NCBI GenBank assembly: GCA_030694935.1
Contig: JAUYUA010000044.1
Location: 1 to 53,462, forward strand
Reading direction: 5' to 3'
Length of the DNA stretch: 53,462 bases
From: Lutibacter sp.
Lineage (GTDB): Bacteria; Bacteroidota; Bacteroidia; Flavobacteriales; Flavobacteriaceae
The notes beneath the pieces were generated by a model. That model had not been told where the DNA came from and did no database searches. It saw nothing but the letters and a program-made list of their open reading frames with translations. Of the stretch, positions 25,769-35,418 are shown in pieces (position 1 is the first letter of the stretch; every line of letters begins with the position of its first letter). The position numbers were made by a program, and so were the translations under genes.

Positions 25769-27592
25769 ATGAAGTACTTCAGACAAATATTGGTTTATGC
25801 CATACCTTATAAAATATATGGTGTTTTAAACATTATCAGCAATATTTTTTATGCTTTGTTTGGAACATTGGCGTTCGTTTCTCTAATGCCAATGCTTAAA
25901 GTACTGTTTAAAACTGCGGAACCCATCACCGAAAAACCTTTATATGAAAGCATTTCAAAATTGGGTGATTATATTGAAAATTCCATCAATTACTTCATTA
26001 CTGTCAAAGTAAATACCGAAGGCGAAATGAAGGCTTTACTGTTTATGATTATCATTGTGATCAGTACTTTTTTGCTTAAAAACATTTTTGGCTATTTGGC
26101 GATGTACTTTATCACCTTTTTACGAAATGGGGTTTTAAAGGATGTTCGGAATGATTTGTATGAAAAAACGGTCGATTTGCCGCTGGCCTATTTTTCTGAA
26201 AAAAGAAAAGGTGATATTATTGCGAGAATTTCAACTGATGTGCTGGAAATCCAACATTCATTTTTATCAATCTTAGAACTGATTGTCAGAGAACCTTTAA
26301 TGATTTTGTTTACCATAATCGCAATGCTGGCTTTAAGTCCGCAATTGACTTTATTTGTTTTCATTTTTATTCCGATAGCGGGAATCGTTATTTCTTTGGT
26401 AGGAAAGAAATTAAAAAGACAATCAGATAAAGTTCAAAAAGAGCAGGGTTTATTTTTATCGATTTTAGAAGAAACGTTGGGCGGATTAAGGGTCATCAAA
26501 GGATTTAATGCCGAAGGTTATTTCAATTCGAAATTCAGGGAATCCACTTCCCGATTTTACAGATTTTCCAATTCGTTGCTGAACAGACAAAATTTGGCTT
26601 CGCCCTTGAGCGAATTTTTGGGAATCGGCGTTATTGCCGTATTACTTTGGTATGGAGGCTCTTTGGTTTTGGTGTCAAAAACATTGGCTCCCGATGCTTT
26701 TATTGTTTTTATGGGATTGGCTTACAACATTTTAACTCCGGCAAAAGCCATTTCAAAAGCGGCTTATGGCGTTAAAAAAGGCGATGCCGCTGCGGAACGC
26801 GTGCTTGAAATTTTGCATACCACTTCGCCATTGGCCGACAAGCCGAATGCGTTGGTGAAAGATGATTTTAATTCGGCCATCAGCATTGAGAATATTTCAT
26901 TTAAATATGAAGATGAATATGTGCTTAAAGATTTCTCGTTGGAAATTCCCAAAGGAAAAACAGTGGCTTTTGTTGGACAATCGGGAAGCGGAAAATCGAC
27001 CATCGCCAATTTACTGACCCGTTTTTATGACGTCAATGAAGGCAGCATTAAAATTGACGGCATCGACATTCGTGACATCACAAAAAAATCATTACGCAGT
27101 CTGCAAGGACTTGTTTCCCAAGATTCTATTTTGTTTAACGACAGCATCAAAAACAATATATTATTGGGCATCGAAAATAAAACGGAAGCGGAAATTATGG
27201 ATGCCGCCAAAATTGCGAATGCTCACGAATTTATTGATGAGATGCCAAATGGCTACGATTCCAATATTGGCGACAGCGGAAACAAGCTTTCGGGCGGACA
27301 AAAACAGCGGTTGAGCATTGCGCGTGCGGTATTGAAAAATCCACCAATTATGATTTTGGATGAAGCCACATCTGCTTTAGACACAGAAAGCGAACGTTTG
27401 GTGCAGGATGCGTTGGAAAAAATGATGAAAAACAGAACTTCCGTGGTGATTGCACACCGACTTTCAACGGTTCAAAAAGCGGATATTATTGTGGTATTGC
27501 TGAAAGGAAAAATCATTGAGCAAGGAAATCACGAGGAATTGATCGCTAAAAATGGCGTTTATACCAAGTTGGTGGAAATGCAGACGCTGTAG
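25769..27592 (+). CDS. MsbA-like lipid or drug ABC exporter (fused TM and ATPase)
   Basis: This half-transporter of 607 residues has an N-terminal six-helix domain (about 20-330) and a C-terminal ATPase. The ATPase has Walker A GQSGSGKST (about 402-410), Q-loop LVSQDSILFNDS, signature LSGGQKQRLSIARA, Walker B MILDEATSALD (about 527-537) and H-loop VIAHRLSTV. It works as a homodimer in the inner membrane. MsbA-type lipid A flipping is the usual annotation in this phylum, but drug export cannot be excluded. Confidence 0.93.
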   Translation: MKYFRQILVYAIPYKIYGVLNIISNIFYALFGTLAFVSLMPMLKVLFKTAEPITEKPLYESISKLGDYIENSINYFITVKVNTEGEMKALLFMIIIVISTFLLKNIFGYLAMYFITFLRNGVLKDVRNDLYEKTVDLPLAYFSEKRKGDIIARISTDVLEIQHSFLSILELIVREPLMILFTIIAMLALSPQLTLFVFIFIPIAGIVISLVGKKLKRQSDKVQKEQGLFLSILEETLGGLRVIKGFNAEGYFNSKFRESTSRFYRFSNSLLNRQNLASPLSEFLGIGVIAVLLWYGGSLVLVSKTLAPDAFIVFMGLAYNILTPAKAISKAAYGVKKGDAAAERVLEILHTTSPLADKPNALVKDDFNSAISIENISFKYEDEYVLKDFSLEIPKGKTVAFVGQSGSGKSTIANLLTRFYDVNEGSIKIDGIDIRDITKKSLRSLQGLVSQDSILFNDSIKNNILLGIENKTEAEIMDAAKIANAHEFIDEMPNGYDSNIGDSGNKLSGGQKQRLSIARAVLKNPPIMILDEATSALDTESERLVQDALEKMMKNRTSVVIAHRLSTVQKADIIVVLLKGKIIEQGNHEELIAKNGVYTKLVEMQTL

Positions 27593-27598
27593 AAAAGC

Positions 27599-27734
27599 GT
27601 TATTTGTTATTTGTTATTCGTTGATTTGTTGCTTCGTTACCAAATCGGATACTTGATTAATTCACTAATTTTTCCATTCAAAATATTAATTCCCCCTTCG
27701 GGCCTGCCTGCCGGCGAGGCAGGGGTTAGGGGGC
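27599..27734. repeat. GTTATTT heptad array and GC-rich hairpin
   Basis: Six nt after the exporter stop, GTTATTT (27599 and 27606), GTTATTC, and then two 8-nt variants run to about 27641. At 27692-27734 a CCCCCTTCGGGCCTGCC-type hairpin of the CTAACCCC family sits just before the convergent CCA-adding enzyme gene. Confidence 0.7.
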
Positions 27735-27740
27735 TTTCTA

Positions 27741-29165
27741 TTAACTTTTAACAAGACCCAACTTCTCCCCCTTTTTCAGCATAAAATCGTAGGCTTCCTG
27801 ATAATCATTGGCGATTTCGCCTTCTAAAATGGCTTCTTTGATGGCTTCTTTTAAAACGCCAATTTCTCGGCAGGGTTTTAAATTAAAGGTTTTCATAATC
27901 AATTCTCCGGAAATTGGCGGCTGAAAATTGCGCACGTGGTCGCGTTCTTCCACTTCCTTTATTTTTTGGCGCACCAATTCAAAATTTTGATGGTATTTTT
28001 TAAATTTCGTCGGATTTTTAGTCGTGATATCTGCTTCACACAAAGTCATCAAGCTTTCAATGTCATCACCGGCATCAAAAACCAAACGGCGCACGGCTGA
28101 ATCGGTCACTTCGGTTGCGAGCACAATCGGACGGGAACTTAACAACACCATTTTTTGAACAAATTTCATTTTTTCGTTCATCGGCATTTTTAGGCGTTTA
28201 AAAAGTTTGTACACCATTTTTGATCCCACATATTCGTGCCCGTGAAAAGTCCAGCCCAATGTTTTATGGAATTTTTTGGTAGGCGCTTTTCCTATATCGT
28301 GCAACAAAGCGGCCCAGCGCAACCATAAATTATCGGTATTATTTGAAATATTGTCCAACACTTCCAACGTGTGGTAAAAATTGTCCTTGTGTTTTTGTCC
28401 ATCCACTTCCTCAACCCCTTCCAAATTGGTCAGTTCCGGCAAAAAACGGCTTAATAATTGTGCTTTGTGCAATAAAATAAATCCGACAGAAGGTACCGGC
28501 GAACTCATTATTTTGTTGAGTTCTTCCACAATTCTCTCTCGCGTAATAATATCCAACCGCTCGGCATTTTTGGCAATAGCGTCAAAAGATTTCTTTTCAA
28601 TGGTAAAATTCAACTGTGCGGCAAAACGAATGGCGCGCATCATACGCAAAGGATCGTCAGAATAGGTAATATCCGGACTTAAAGGTGTTCTGATAATTTT
28701 GGATTCCAAATCTTGCAATCCGCTAAAAGGATCCAACAAGTTGCCAAAATCAGCTTTATTTAAACTCAACGCCAAAGCATTTATGGTAAAATCGCGACGG
28801 TTTTGGTCGTCTTCAAGCGTTCCGTCTTCCACAACCGGATTCCGGCTCTCTTCATTGTAAGATTCTTTGCGGGCGCCCACAAATTCAACTTCAACATCTT
28901 TATACCTTAACATCGCCGTTCCGTAGGTTTTAAAAATCTGCACTTTGGGTTTGTTGGGCAATAATTTGGCAACCGCCTGCGCCAGTTCAATACCGCTTCC
29001 AACGGCCACAATGTCAATATCTTGCTGCTTGTTTCTTTTTAAAAAGTAATCGCGCACAAAACCGCCGATGACGTAGGTTTCCAATCCCAAATCAGCTGAA
29101 GCCTGAGAAATATATTCAAAAATTGAATGCGATAAAGCATCCGTATAAAAAGTTTTTTTAGTCAT
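27741..29165 (-). CDS. cca: CCA tRNA nucleotidyltransferase with HD domain
   Basis: The enzyme adds or repairs the 3'-CCA end of tRNAs. The 474-residue protein has a class II nucleotidyltransferase head: [14 protein letters not shown] (about 31-44), [10 protein letters not shown] with the catalytic Asp pair, and [12 protein letters not shown] (about 121-132). It continues with [11 protein letters not shown], then [16 protein letters not shown], and an HD phosphohydrolase domain ([15 protein letters not shown], near 285). A poly(A) polymerase role is possible within this family. The gene follows tsaC by 3 nt on the same strand. Confidence 0.94.
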   Translation of the reverse strand: MTKKTFYTDALSHSIFEYISQASADLGLETYVIGGFVRDYFLKRNKQQDIDIVAVGSGIELAQAVAKLLPNKPKVQIFKTYGTAMLRYKDVEVEFVGARKESYNEESRNPVVEDGTLEDDQNRRDFTINALALSLNKADFGNLLDPFSGLQDLESKIIRTPLSPDITYSDDPLRMMRAIRFAAQLNFTIEKKSFDAIAKNAERLDIITRERIVEELNKIMSSPVPSVGFILLHKAQLLSRFLPELTNLEGVEEVDGQKHKDNFYHTLEVLDNISNNTDNLWLRWAALLHDIGKAPTKKFHKTLGWTFHGHEYVGSKMVYKLFKRLKMPMNEKMKFVQKMVLLSSRPIVLATEVTDSAVRRLVFDAGDDIESLMTLCEADITTKNPTKFKKYHQNFELVRQKIKEVEERDHVRNFQPPISGELIMKTFNLKPCREIGVLKEAIKEAILEGEIANDYQEAYDFMLKKGEKLGLVKS

Positions 29166-29168
29166 TTT

Positions 29169-29729
29169 TTAGTTGCGAAGCACGGTTATTGTCCCTTTTT
29201 CATCGATCTTCAAAATGGTTGAAGATTTTTCATTCACGTCTTCGCGCTGCAAATTTACAACATAGTCAACGCTATCCAAAATGGACGGTTCAATTTCTTT
29301 GAAACTTTTTGGCGTTGGGTTGCCGCTGATATTTGCCGAAGTGGAAACAATTGGTTTTTTGAATTGATTGATTAAGCGTCTGCAAAACTCATTTTGAACA
29401 ATCCTAATTGCCACTGTATTGTCCGCCGCCACCACGTTTTTGGCCAGGCCAACCGGATTGTCGTAAATAATGGTAGTTGGGTTTGTTGTTTTCGAAAGCA
29501 ATTCTAAAACTGCTTCAGATACTTTGGGAATGTATTTTTTAAGCATTTCAAAACTGTCCACCAAAATAACCAAACTCTTGCTCTCTGAGCGTTGTTTGAT
29601 TTCAAAAATTTTGGCAACCGCTTCTTCTGAAGTGGCGTCACAGCCAATTCCCCATACCGTATCGGTAGGGTATAAAATTACCTGTTTGTTTTTTAGAAAT
29701 TCCAATGATAAATAAATCTCAGATTTCAT
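29169..29729 (-). CDS. tsaC: L-threonylcarbamoyladenylate synthase (TsaC/Sua5/YrdC family)
   Basis: This 186-residue YrdC-domain protein makes threonylcarbamoyl-AMP for the t6A modification of tRNA. It shows YPTDTVWGIGCDA (about 20-32), IKQRSESKSLVILV, PTTIIY, VAIRIVQNEFCRRLI and the closing STSANISGNPTP (about 131-142). It has no C-terminal Sua5 domain. It is joined in an operon with the CCA-adding enzyme, a logical pair of tRNA maturation genes. Confidence 0.93.
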   Translation of the reverse strand: MKSEIYLSLEFLKNKQVILYPTDTVWGIGCDATSEEAVAKIFEIKQRSESKSLVILVDSFEMLKKYIPKVSEAVLELLSKTTNPTTIIYDNPVGLAKNVVAADNTVAIRIVQNEFCRRLINQFKKPIVSTSANISGNPTPKSFKEIEPSILDSVDYVVNLQREDVNEKSSTILKIDEKGTITVLRN

Positions 29730-29891
29730 TATTAAAGTATCTTTTAATTTAACTTTTTAATCAAAATCATTTTTGCCAAAAAAATTTTAATCAAATCTAT
29801 ATTCGTATATTTTAAGCTTTTTTACCATAATTGGCAGAAAATCAATTCACTTTATTTTTTTATGATTTATAGTAAGCTAGGTAGGTTTATT

Positions 29892-30854
29892 TTATAAATC
29901 AAATACTTTTTCCACCCAACTCTTTAAAGTATATTTATTATATAAATCTTTATTTATGTCCTGATATTCCGTTTCAAAAAATTCTTTAGTTATGTTTGAC
30001 ACTTCTTTATTAACAACTAATATATTATTTGGATTGTAAAAATCATAGTTTAAAACATCTGCATTACTTGTTATTAATTTTTTTCTATACATCATACTTT
30101 CAAAAACTCTGAAGGATAATCCAGACTGATCATTTCTGCGAACGACGTCTAACATTACATTAGATTTCATTATTAAAGATTGCACTTCTTCAACAGGCAT
30201 ATACAAAGTCGTATGTTCTAAATTATGAATTTTATTTTTTCTAAATTTATTGCTTCCGACTACAATAATTCTATTAGGGATCTTTAATTGATTTAATGAT
30301 TTTGAAATTTTCTCCAAAATATCAACTCTGCTATCTAGTCTACTCACATTAAACACTTGCCATTTAATTTCTGTGTTTGAATCTTTTATATATGGTTCTT
30401 TAATATAACTGTAATTTGTTATAAAGTTAAACCCATACCTATCAACATCGTTTTTTTGAAAAGAAAAAACTTTATCAAAATAAGGAGCTACTTTTTTTAT
30501 TCGGGGAAATTTCTCTGTATGGTCATTAAAATTTGCTAAAATATTTTTTGTGTATTTTTTAATTTTAATAACAGTTGATATATTTAATAAATCAGCTCTT
30601 ATTACCAAAATATGATCTTGAATCTCCAATTTTTCCAATCTTTGAATTAGATGTTTTTCAATATGGACTCTTTTCAAATTATAATTAAAAAAAAATTTCA
30701 AAAAAAAGTTAAGCGCTTTATATAAAATGTTTGGATATTTATAACGGTTATTATAAAGTTTAATGTAAGTAACTTCAATATTCTTTTTTTTTAATTCTTC
30801 AGGGATAAAATCATTATACCCAAGATTATCCAAAGCTATAATAGTAATCTTCAT
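29892..30854 (-). CDS. Putative LPS-type glycosyltransferase
   Basis: The 320-residue protein resembles LPS or capsule glycosyltransferases with a GT-B-like C-terminal half. FDKVFSFQKNDVDRYGF (about 126-142), IIVVGSNKFRKNKI, TLYMPVEEVQSLIMKSNVMLDVVRRNDQ and QSGLSFRVFESMMYRKKLIT (about 243-262) match the donor-binding region style of that group. The gene is much more AT-rich than its neighbours and Asn/Lys/Ile-rich. It is the last of three same-strand genes (DUF4254, GT9, this gene). The acceptor and donor sugars are unknown. Confidence 0.75.
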   Translation of the reverse strand: MKITIIALDNLGYNDFIPEELKKKNIEVTYIKLYNNRYKYPNILYKALNFFLKFFFNYNLKRVHIEKHLIQRLEKLEIQDHILVIRADLLNISTVIKIKKYTKNILANFNDHTEKFPRIKKVAPYFDKVFSFQKNDVDRYGFNFITNYSYIKEPYIKDSNTEIKWQVFNVSRLDSRVDILEKISKSLNQLKIPNRIIVVGSNKFRKNKIHNLEHTTLYMPVEEVQSLIMKSNVMLDVVRRNDQSGLSFRVFESMMYRKKLITSNADVLNYDFYNPNNILVVNKEVSNITKEFFETEYQDINKDLYNKYTLKSWVEKVFDL

Positions 30855-30951
30855 TTCAATTTAATTATAATATTTCTAGATAAATTCAATTTTTAATAAT
30901 AGACACCCGAGACAGAACCTCTGGAAATTCTATTGATTAAAGCAATTATTT

Positions 30952-32019
30952 TTAATTTAATAGTTTTAAATGTATTAAGAACTTATCTAATGATTTTTTA
31001 ATAAAATCGGGTTCAAATTTTTGATACAATAATAAGCTCTTTTTTTTTTTCTTTTTTTCCTCTAGATTATCAGCAAATAAATCGGGCCTAAAATCTTTTA
31101 AGTGCACCGATATATTATTTTCTGAACTAAACAGATCCCAATTATCTTTTGAAATTTGGGGTGCGAAAATACTGTACGTTGGTATGCCTATTGCTTTTGC
31201 CATATTTACGGTTCCTCCCTCATTTCCAATAAGGGCTTCACAAAAAGACAATAAAACTATAAAATCTCGCAAGGATTTTGCATAAATATCAAATCTGATT
31301 TTTTTTCTCGCGAATTCAGAACATAGATGCAAAAGTTCTTCAGCTTCCTTGAGCTGTGATGGCATATAATTAAAAAGGATAATATCAATCTTACTTTCTG
31401 CAATATTATTTATTACTTCAGCCATAAATGGTAATGGAAGTGTTTTATTTTCACTACTTCCCAGTATACTAATCATAACAATTTTTTCAGCAACAGTAAT
31501 CTTATTTTCTTCTAAAAAAAATTTTCCTTTTTTAATCTCTTCCTCTAATAAATAAATTTTTGGTGTAACGATTGGATTTGCATCGATTGGCAAAATAGAT
31601 TTTAACAATTCCAGTCTATCATCAATAGCAAAACCATATTTACGTATTTTACCTCTTTCAATAGTCTTAGAATACAAAAACTGTGTATACCATTTTTTAT
31701 AGGATATTTTAGTTTTACTAAAAGAAAAAAGTGACATTAACAAGCTTTCTAATTTTCCATACGCATCAATGACTATGTCGTATTTTTGATGTTTAATATC
31801 TATCAGAAACGCTAAAAACGCACGTTTACTTTGCCGATACTCAGGGCTGAAAAAGATAAAATTATCAATAGTTGGATTGTTTTTTACAACTGGCAGCGTA
31901 TGTGAATTAATAACATAATCTACTGTTGATTCTGGAAAATATTTTTTTAAATTTTCACAAATAATTGAACTTGTAAGAACATCTCCAATCATTTTTTGTT
32001 GAATTACCAGTATTTTCAT
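30952..32019 (-). CDS. GT9 family glycosyltransferase (heptosyltransferase-like)
   Basis: The 355 residues show the GT9 start KILVIQQKMIGDVLTSSIICENLKKYFP, an interdomain core with MISILGSSENKTLPLPF (about 177-193), and the nucleotide-sugar site CEALIGNEGGTVNMAKAIGIPTYSIFAP (about 262-289). GT9 enzymes add heptose or related sugars to LPS inner core on the cytoplasmic face. The gene sits between DUF4254 and another glycosyltransferase in an AT-rich block. The exact sugar is not predictable. Confidence 0.9.
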   Translation of the reverse strand: MKILVIQQKMIGDVLTSSIICENLKKYFPESTVDYVINSHTLPVVKNNPTIDNFIFFSPEYRQSKRAFLAFLIDIKHQKYDIVIDAYGKLESLLMSLFSFSKTKISYKKWYTQFLYSKTIERGKIRKYGFAIDDRLELLKSILPIDANPIVTPKIYLLEEEIKKGKFFLEENKITVAEKIVMISILGSSENKTLPLPFMAEVINNIAESKIDIILFNYMPSQLKEAEELLHLCSEFARKKIRFDIYAKSLRDFIVLLSFCEALIGNEGGTVNMAKAIGIPTYSIFAPQISKDNWDLFSSENNISVHLKDFRPDLFADNLEEKKKKKKSLLLYQKFEPDFIKKSLDKFLIHLKLLN

Positions 32020-32084
32020 TAATAATATTTCTTTACATTTAAAATAATTATATATTAAGCTTCTGAATGAAAATCACACAATAA

Positions 32085-32684
32085 TTATTTTTTATAAAGC
32101 ATTGGGTTCGTGTCCTCATCATTATACATTTTCATTTGTTTATACACTTTCATAAACTTATTGCCATTTTCTATATCTGCTATAAGCTGGTCAATAGCCA
32201 AAGATAAATCGACTCTTTGTTCCAAAAGGATGTCTCTTTTTATTTTACACTTAGCTCTGTGGTCATAAGAAGCATCTTCACGGATTGCTTCTTCATTCAT
32301 ATGATAAATTTTAAGCGCTAAAATAGAAAGTCTGTCAATTGCCCATGCAGGTGTTTCAGTATTGACTCTTGCATCTTCTTTTAATGAAATATCTTTAAAC
32401 TTATTTAAGAAAAAACTATCAATAAACTCTACCATATCAGTTCTATCCTGATTTGAAGCATCAATTTTCCTTTTTAATGTAATAGCTTCTAATGGATCTA
32501 TGTTTGGTAAACGTATAATGTCCTCATAATGCCATTGAACTGTATCAATCCAACATTTCCGATATATTAAATGTTCAAATGAATTTTTATCATATGGATT
32601 TTTAAAGGCTTGATTTACATCATCAATGATATGATAATTACTTATAACTTCATCAAATATTTCATTAAACTCTTTTGTCTTCAT
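32085..32684 (-). CDS. DUF4254 protein
   Basis: The 199-residue protein fits DUF4254: EVISNYHIIDDVNQAFKNPY, WIDTVQWHYEDIIRLPNIDP (about 47-66), then LKRKIDASNQDRTDMVEFID, and AWAIDRLSILALKIYHM. This family is common in Bacteroidota next to LPS glycosyltransferases, as here, but its biochemistry is not established. It contains no signal or membrane segment. It is probably the first gene of the three-gene envelope operon. Confidence 0.85.
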   Translation of the reverse strand: MKTKEFNEIFDEVISNYHIIDDVNQAFKNPYDKNSFEHLIYRKCWIDTVQWHYEDIIRLPNIDPLEAITLKRKIDASNQDRTDMVEFIDSFFLNKFKDISLKEDARVNTETPAWAIDRLSILALKIYHMNEEAIREDASYDHRAKCKIKRDILLEQRVDLSLAIDQLIADIENGNKFMKVYKQMKMYNDEDTNPMLYKK

Positions 32685-32909
32685 AATTCTTATCCTAAAA
32701 CATTGCTACCAACATATAGTATGTCGCAGTAATTTTGTTTATATAAATGTCTTTAAAATTTACAGCTGCTTCAATGACAAAAATAATCCTTTTTAATTTA
32801 GCATTCCTAAAATCTGTTTATTTTGAATAATAATATTAAATTATGCTACTTTAAAACCAAAAAATGCCGCTAGACAGCGACACTTTTTATTTAATAATAT
32901 TTTTTTGAC

Positions 32910-33725
32910 TTATACCGCCACATCATTTTCACGAAGCGCATCATTCAAAGAGGTTTTTTTGTCGGTGCTTTCTTTGCGTTGCCCAATAATTAACGCACAA
33001 GGAACCTGGTAATCACCTGCAGGGAATTTTTTGGTGTAACTTCCGGGAATTACAACAGATCGCGCCGGAACATAACCTTTAATTATTTTAGGCTCGCTTC
33101 CCGTAACATCAATTATTTTAGTGGAACCTGTAAGCACCACATTGGCGCCTAAAACAGCTTCTTTTTCCACGCGAATTCCTTCCACCACAATACAGCGTGA
33201 ACCCACAAAAACATTGTCTTCTATAATTACTGGAGCCGCCTGTAATGGCTCCAGCACGCCGCCAATACCAACGCCGCCGCTTAAATGCACATTTTTGCCA
33301 ATTTGCGCACAACTTCCAACGGTTGCCCAAGTATCTACCATAGTGCCTTCATCTATATAAGCACCAATATTTACGTAACTTGGCATTAAAATAGTTCCTG
33401 CAGAAATGTAGGATCCATAACGTGCAACTGCATGCGGCACCACTCGAATTCCCTTTTCTTTATAACCTTTTTTTAAAGGTATTTTATCGTGATATTCAAA
33501 AATTCCCACTTCAAAAGTTTCCATTTTCTGAATCGGAAAATACAATACCACTGCTTTTTTTATCCATTCATTTACCTGCCATCCATTTTCAGTTGGTTCT
33601 GCAACGCGTAAAACGCCTTTGTCTAACAAATCTACAACTTCGCGAATAGCGTTTTGGGTAATTTCTTCTTTTAACAATTCCCTGTTTTCCCAAGCTTGCG
33701 CTATAATTTCTTTAAGTGCGTTCAT
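32910..33725 (-). CDS. dapD: Tetrahydrodipicolinate N-succinyltransferase
   Basis: DapD transfers succinyl from succinyl-CoA in the lysine/diaminopimelate pathway. The 271-residue protein has an N-terminal helical domain and a left-handed beta-helix of hexapeptide repeats from about 95 to 230 (SYVNIGAYIDEGTMVDTWATVGSCAQIGKNVHLSGGVGIGG region). VPCALIIGQR marks the C-terminal end. Its promoter faces that of ruvX. Confidence 0.97.
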   Translation of the reverse strand: MNALKEIIAQAWENRELLKEEITQNAIREVVDLLDKGVLRVAEPTENGWQVNEWIKKAVVLYFPIQKMETFEVGIFEYHDKIPLKKGYKEKGIRVVPHAVARYGSYISAGTILMPSYVNIGAYIDEGTMVDTWATVGSCAQIGKNVHLSGGVGIGGVLEPLQAAPVIIEDNVFVGSRCIVVEGIRVEKEAVLGANVVLTGSTKIIDVTGSEPKIIKGYVPARSVVIPGSYTKKFPAGDYQVPCALIIGQRKESTDKKTSLNDALRENDVAV

Positions 33726-33747
33726 TCCTTAATATTTCTGTTTGGCA

Positions 33748-33796
33748 CAAATATATTGCTTTAAAAAAAAATTACCGTCCAAAATACCTAAATTTG
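33748..33796. promoter_or_regulatory. Divergent -7 boxes of dapD and ruvX
   Basis: On the minus strand TATATTTG (33755-33748) lies 22 nt before the dapD ATG. On the plus strand TAAATTTG (33789-33796) lies 27 nt before the proposed ruvX TTG start at 33824. The boxes are back to back within 49 nt, and the ruvX box rules out the far-upstream ATG at 33716 as the main start. Confidence 0.6.
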
Positions 33797-33823
33797 CACA
33801 ACTTTATAAATTATGTTAACATT

Positions 33824-34234
33824 TTGGCGCGAATTTTAGCTTTAGATTACGGTGAAAAAAGAACGGGAATTGCCATCACGGACGAGTTGCAAATTATTGC
33901 TTCTGGCTTAACCACTGTTGAAACCAAAAATATTTTTTCGTTTTTGACCGCGTATTTACAAAAAGAAAAAGTCGAGTTGTTCTTGGTGGGCGAACCCAAA
34001 CAGATGAACAATACCGAAAGCGAAAGCGAGCAATTTATAAAACCATTTGTCGAAAAATTAAGCCAGACTTTCCCTAAAATTCCCATAAAAAGGGTCGATG
34101 AACGGTTTACTTCAAAAATGGCTTTTCAAGCTATGATTGACGGTGGCTTGAAGAAAAAGCAACGCCAAAATAAAGCTTTGGTTGATGAAATTAGTGCAAC
34201 CATCATATTGCAGTCTTATCTTTATCAGAAATAG
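33824..34234 (+). CDS. ruvX: Holliday junction resolvase-like YqgF/RuvX, TTG start
   Basis: The frame is open from 33716, but homology starts at TTG 33824, giving (M)ARILALDYGEKRTGIAITD and 136 residues, the usual size of this family. RNase H-like motifs are visible: LALDYGEKRTGIA with the first Asp, LFLVGEPKQMN, IKRVDERFTSKMA and the C-terminal KALVDEISATIILQSYL with the last Asp. YqgF proteins act in 16S rRNA 5'-end maturation. A promoter box at 33789-33796 lies downstream of the more distal ATG. Confidence 0.88.
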   Translation: MARILALDYGEKRTGIAITDELQIIASGLTTVETKNIFSFLTAYLQKEKVELFLVGEPKQMNNTESESEQFIKPFVEKLSQTFPKIPIKRVDERFTSKMAFQAMIDGGLKKKQRQNKALVDEISATIILQSYLYQK

Positions 34235-34271
34235 TGAACACTAAAGATTTTATTATTCCTTAAATCTTTTG

Positions 34272-34279
34272 TATTTTTG
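34272..34279 (+). promoter_or_regulatory. Predicted -7 box of def
   Basis: TATTTTTG (TAnnTTTG) lies 17 nt before the def ATG, in the 62-nt gap after ruvX. Confidence 0.5.
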
Positions 34280-34296
34280 CGAACCAAAAAAAGAGT

Positions 34297-34884
34297 ATGA
34301 TTTTACCTATTATTGCTTATGGCGATCCTGTTTTGAGAAAAATGGGCGTTGATATTGACAAAGATTTCCCAAATTTGGGAGAACTTATTGAAAATATGAA
34401 AGAAACCATGATAAACGCACGTGGTGTTGGATTGGCGGCACCACAAATAGGCCAAGCAATCAGGCTTTTTATTGTGGATACTTCGCCTTTTGGGGATGAT
34501 GAGGATTTAAATGAAAAAGAGTCCGAATATTTAACAAATTTCAAAAAAGTATTTATCAATGCCAAAATCCTTAAAGAAGAAGGCGATGAATGGGCTTTTA
34601 ATGAAGGATGTTTAAGCATTCCAAGCATTACTGAAGATGTTTTCAGACATGAAAAAATTACCCTTGAATATTTCGATGAAAATTTTGAAAAACATATTGA
34701 AGTGATTGACGGGATGGCTGCAAGAGTAATTCAACACGAATACGATCACATTGAAGGCGTTTTATTCATTGATAAAATCGCCTCTCTCACAAAACGACTG
34801 ATAAAAAAGAAATTAGAAAATATTTCAAAAGGGCTTGTAAGCACCGATTACAAAATGAAATTTTATACCGCAAAAAAAAGGTAA
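34297..34884 (+). CDS. def: Peptide deformylase
   Basis: Def removes the formyl group from new proteins. The 195-residue protein has the three metal-site motifs: GVGLAAPQIG (about 43-52), EGCLSIPS (about 103-110, Cys ligand) and QHEYDHIEGVLF (about 147-158, two His ligands and the catalytic Glu). An insert-like acidic stretch (GDDEDLNEKESEY) near 69-81 is usual in Bacteroidota. It is followed by the DUF5606 and mazG genes on the same strand. Confidence 0.97.
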   Translation: MILPIIAYGDPVLRKMGVDIDKDFPNLGELIENMKETMINARGVGLAAPQIGQAIRLFIVDTSPFGDDEDLNEKESEYLTNFKKVFINAKILKEEGDEWAFNEGCLSIPSITEDVFRHEKITLEYFDENFEKHIEVIDGMAARVIQHEYDHIEGVLFIDKIASLTKRLIKKKLENISKGLVSTDYKMKFYTAKKR

Positions 34885-34992
34885 AAGGTTAAGTTCATTA
34901 AAAGAATAAACAGATTGCCACAGTTTTTTTCCAAAAAACTTCGCAATGACGAAACAAATAATCGATTAAACAATTAAACAGTTAAAAAATAA

Positions 34993-35415
34993 ATGGAATT
35001 AAAAGACATTGTAGCCATCAACGGAAAACCAGGATTGTATGAGATTAAAGCACAATCTAAAGGAGGAATCATCGTGGAATCATTAATCGACTCAAAAAGA
35101 ATTCCCATCACCGTAACACACAATATTAGTGCTTTAAATGAAATTGCCATTTACACCTATGAAGAAGAAATTCCGTTACGTATTGTTTTAAAATCAATTG
35201 GCGAAAAAGAAAACGGAAAAGAAGCGTTGAGCCATAAAGAAAATGATAAAGTATTGACTTCCTATTTCAGGGAAGTGTTGCCAAATTTCGACGAAGAACG
35301 CGTTTATACTTCAAACATTAAAAAAATAGTGCAGTGGTATAATTTATTGGCTTCAAAAAATTTCGATTTCGCTTCCATAAAAGAAGTGCAAGAAGAAACT
35401 ACCGAACAAGCCTAA
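34993..35415 (+). CDS. DUF5606 protein
   Basis: The 140-residue protein begins MELKDIVAINGKPGLYEI and has an SH3-like N-terminal part (GGIIVESLIDSKRIPITVT), then a helical part (VLTSYFREVLPNFDEERVYTSNIKKIVQWYNLL). This matches DUF5606, a Bacteroidota-specific small protein of unknown function commonly seen between def and mazG. The mazG gene starts 3 nt after its stop. It is probably cytoplasmic. Confidence 0.85.
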   Translation: MELKDIVAINGKPGLYEIKAQSKGGIIVESLIDSKRIPITVTHNISALNEIAIYTYEEEIPLRIVLKSIGEKENGKEALSHKENDKVLTSYFREVLPNFDEERVYTSNIKKIVQWYNLLASKNFDFASIKEVQEETTEQA

Positions 35416-35418
35416 AAT

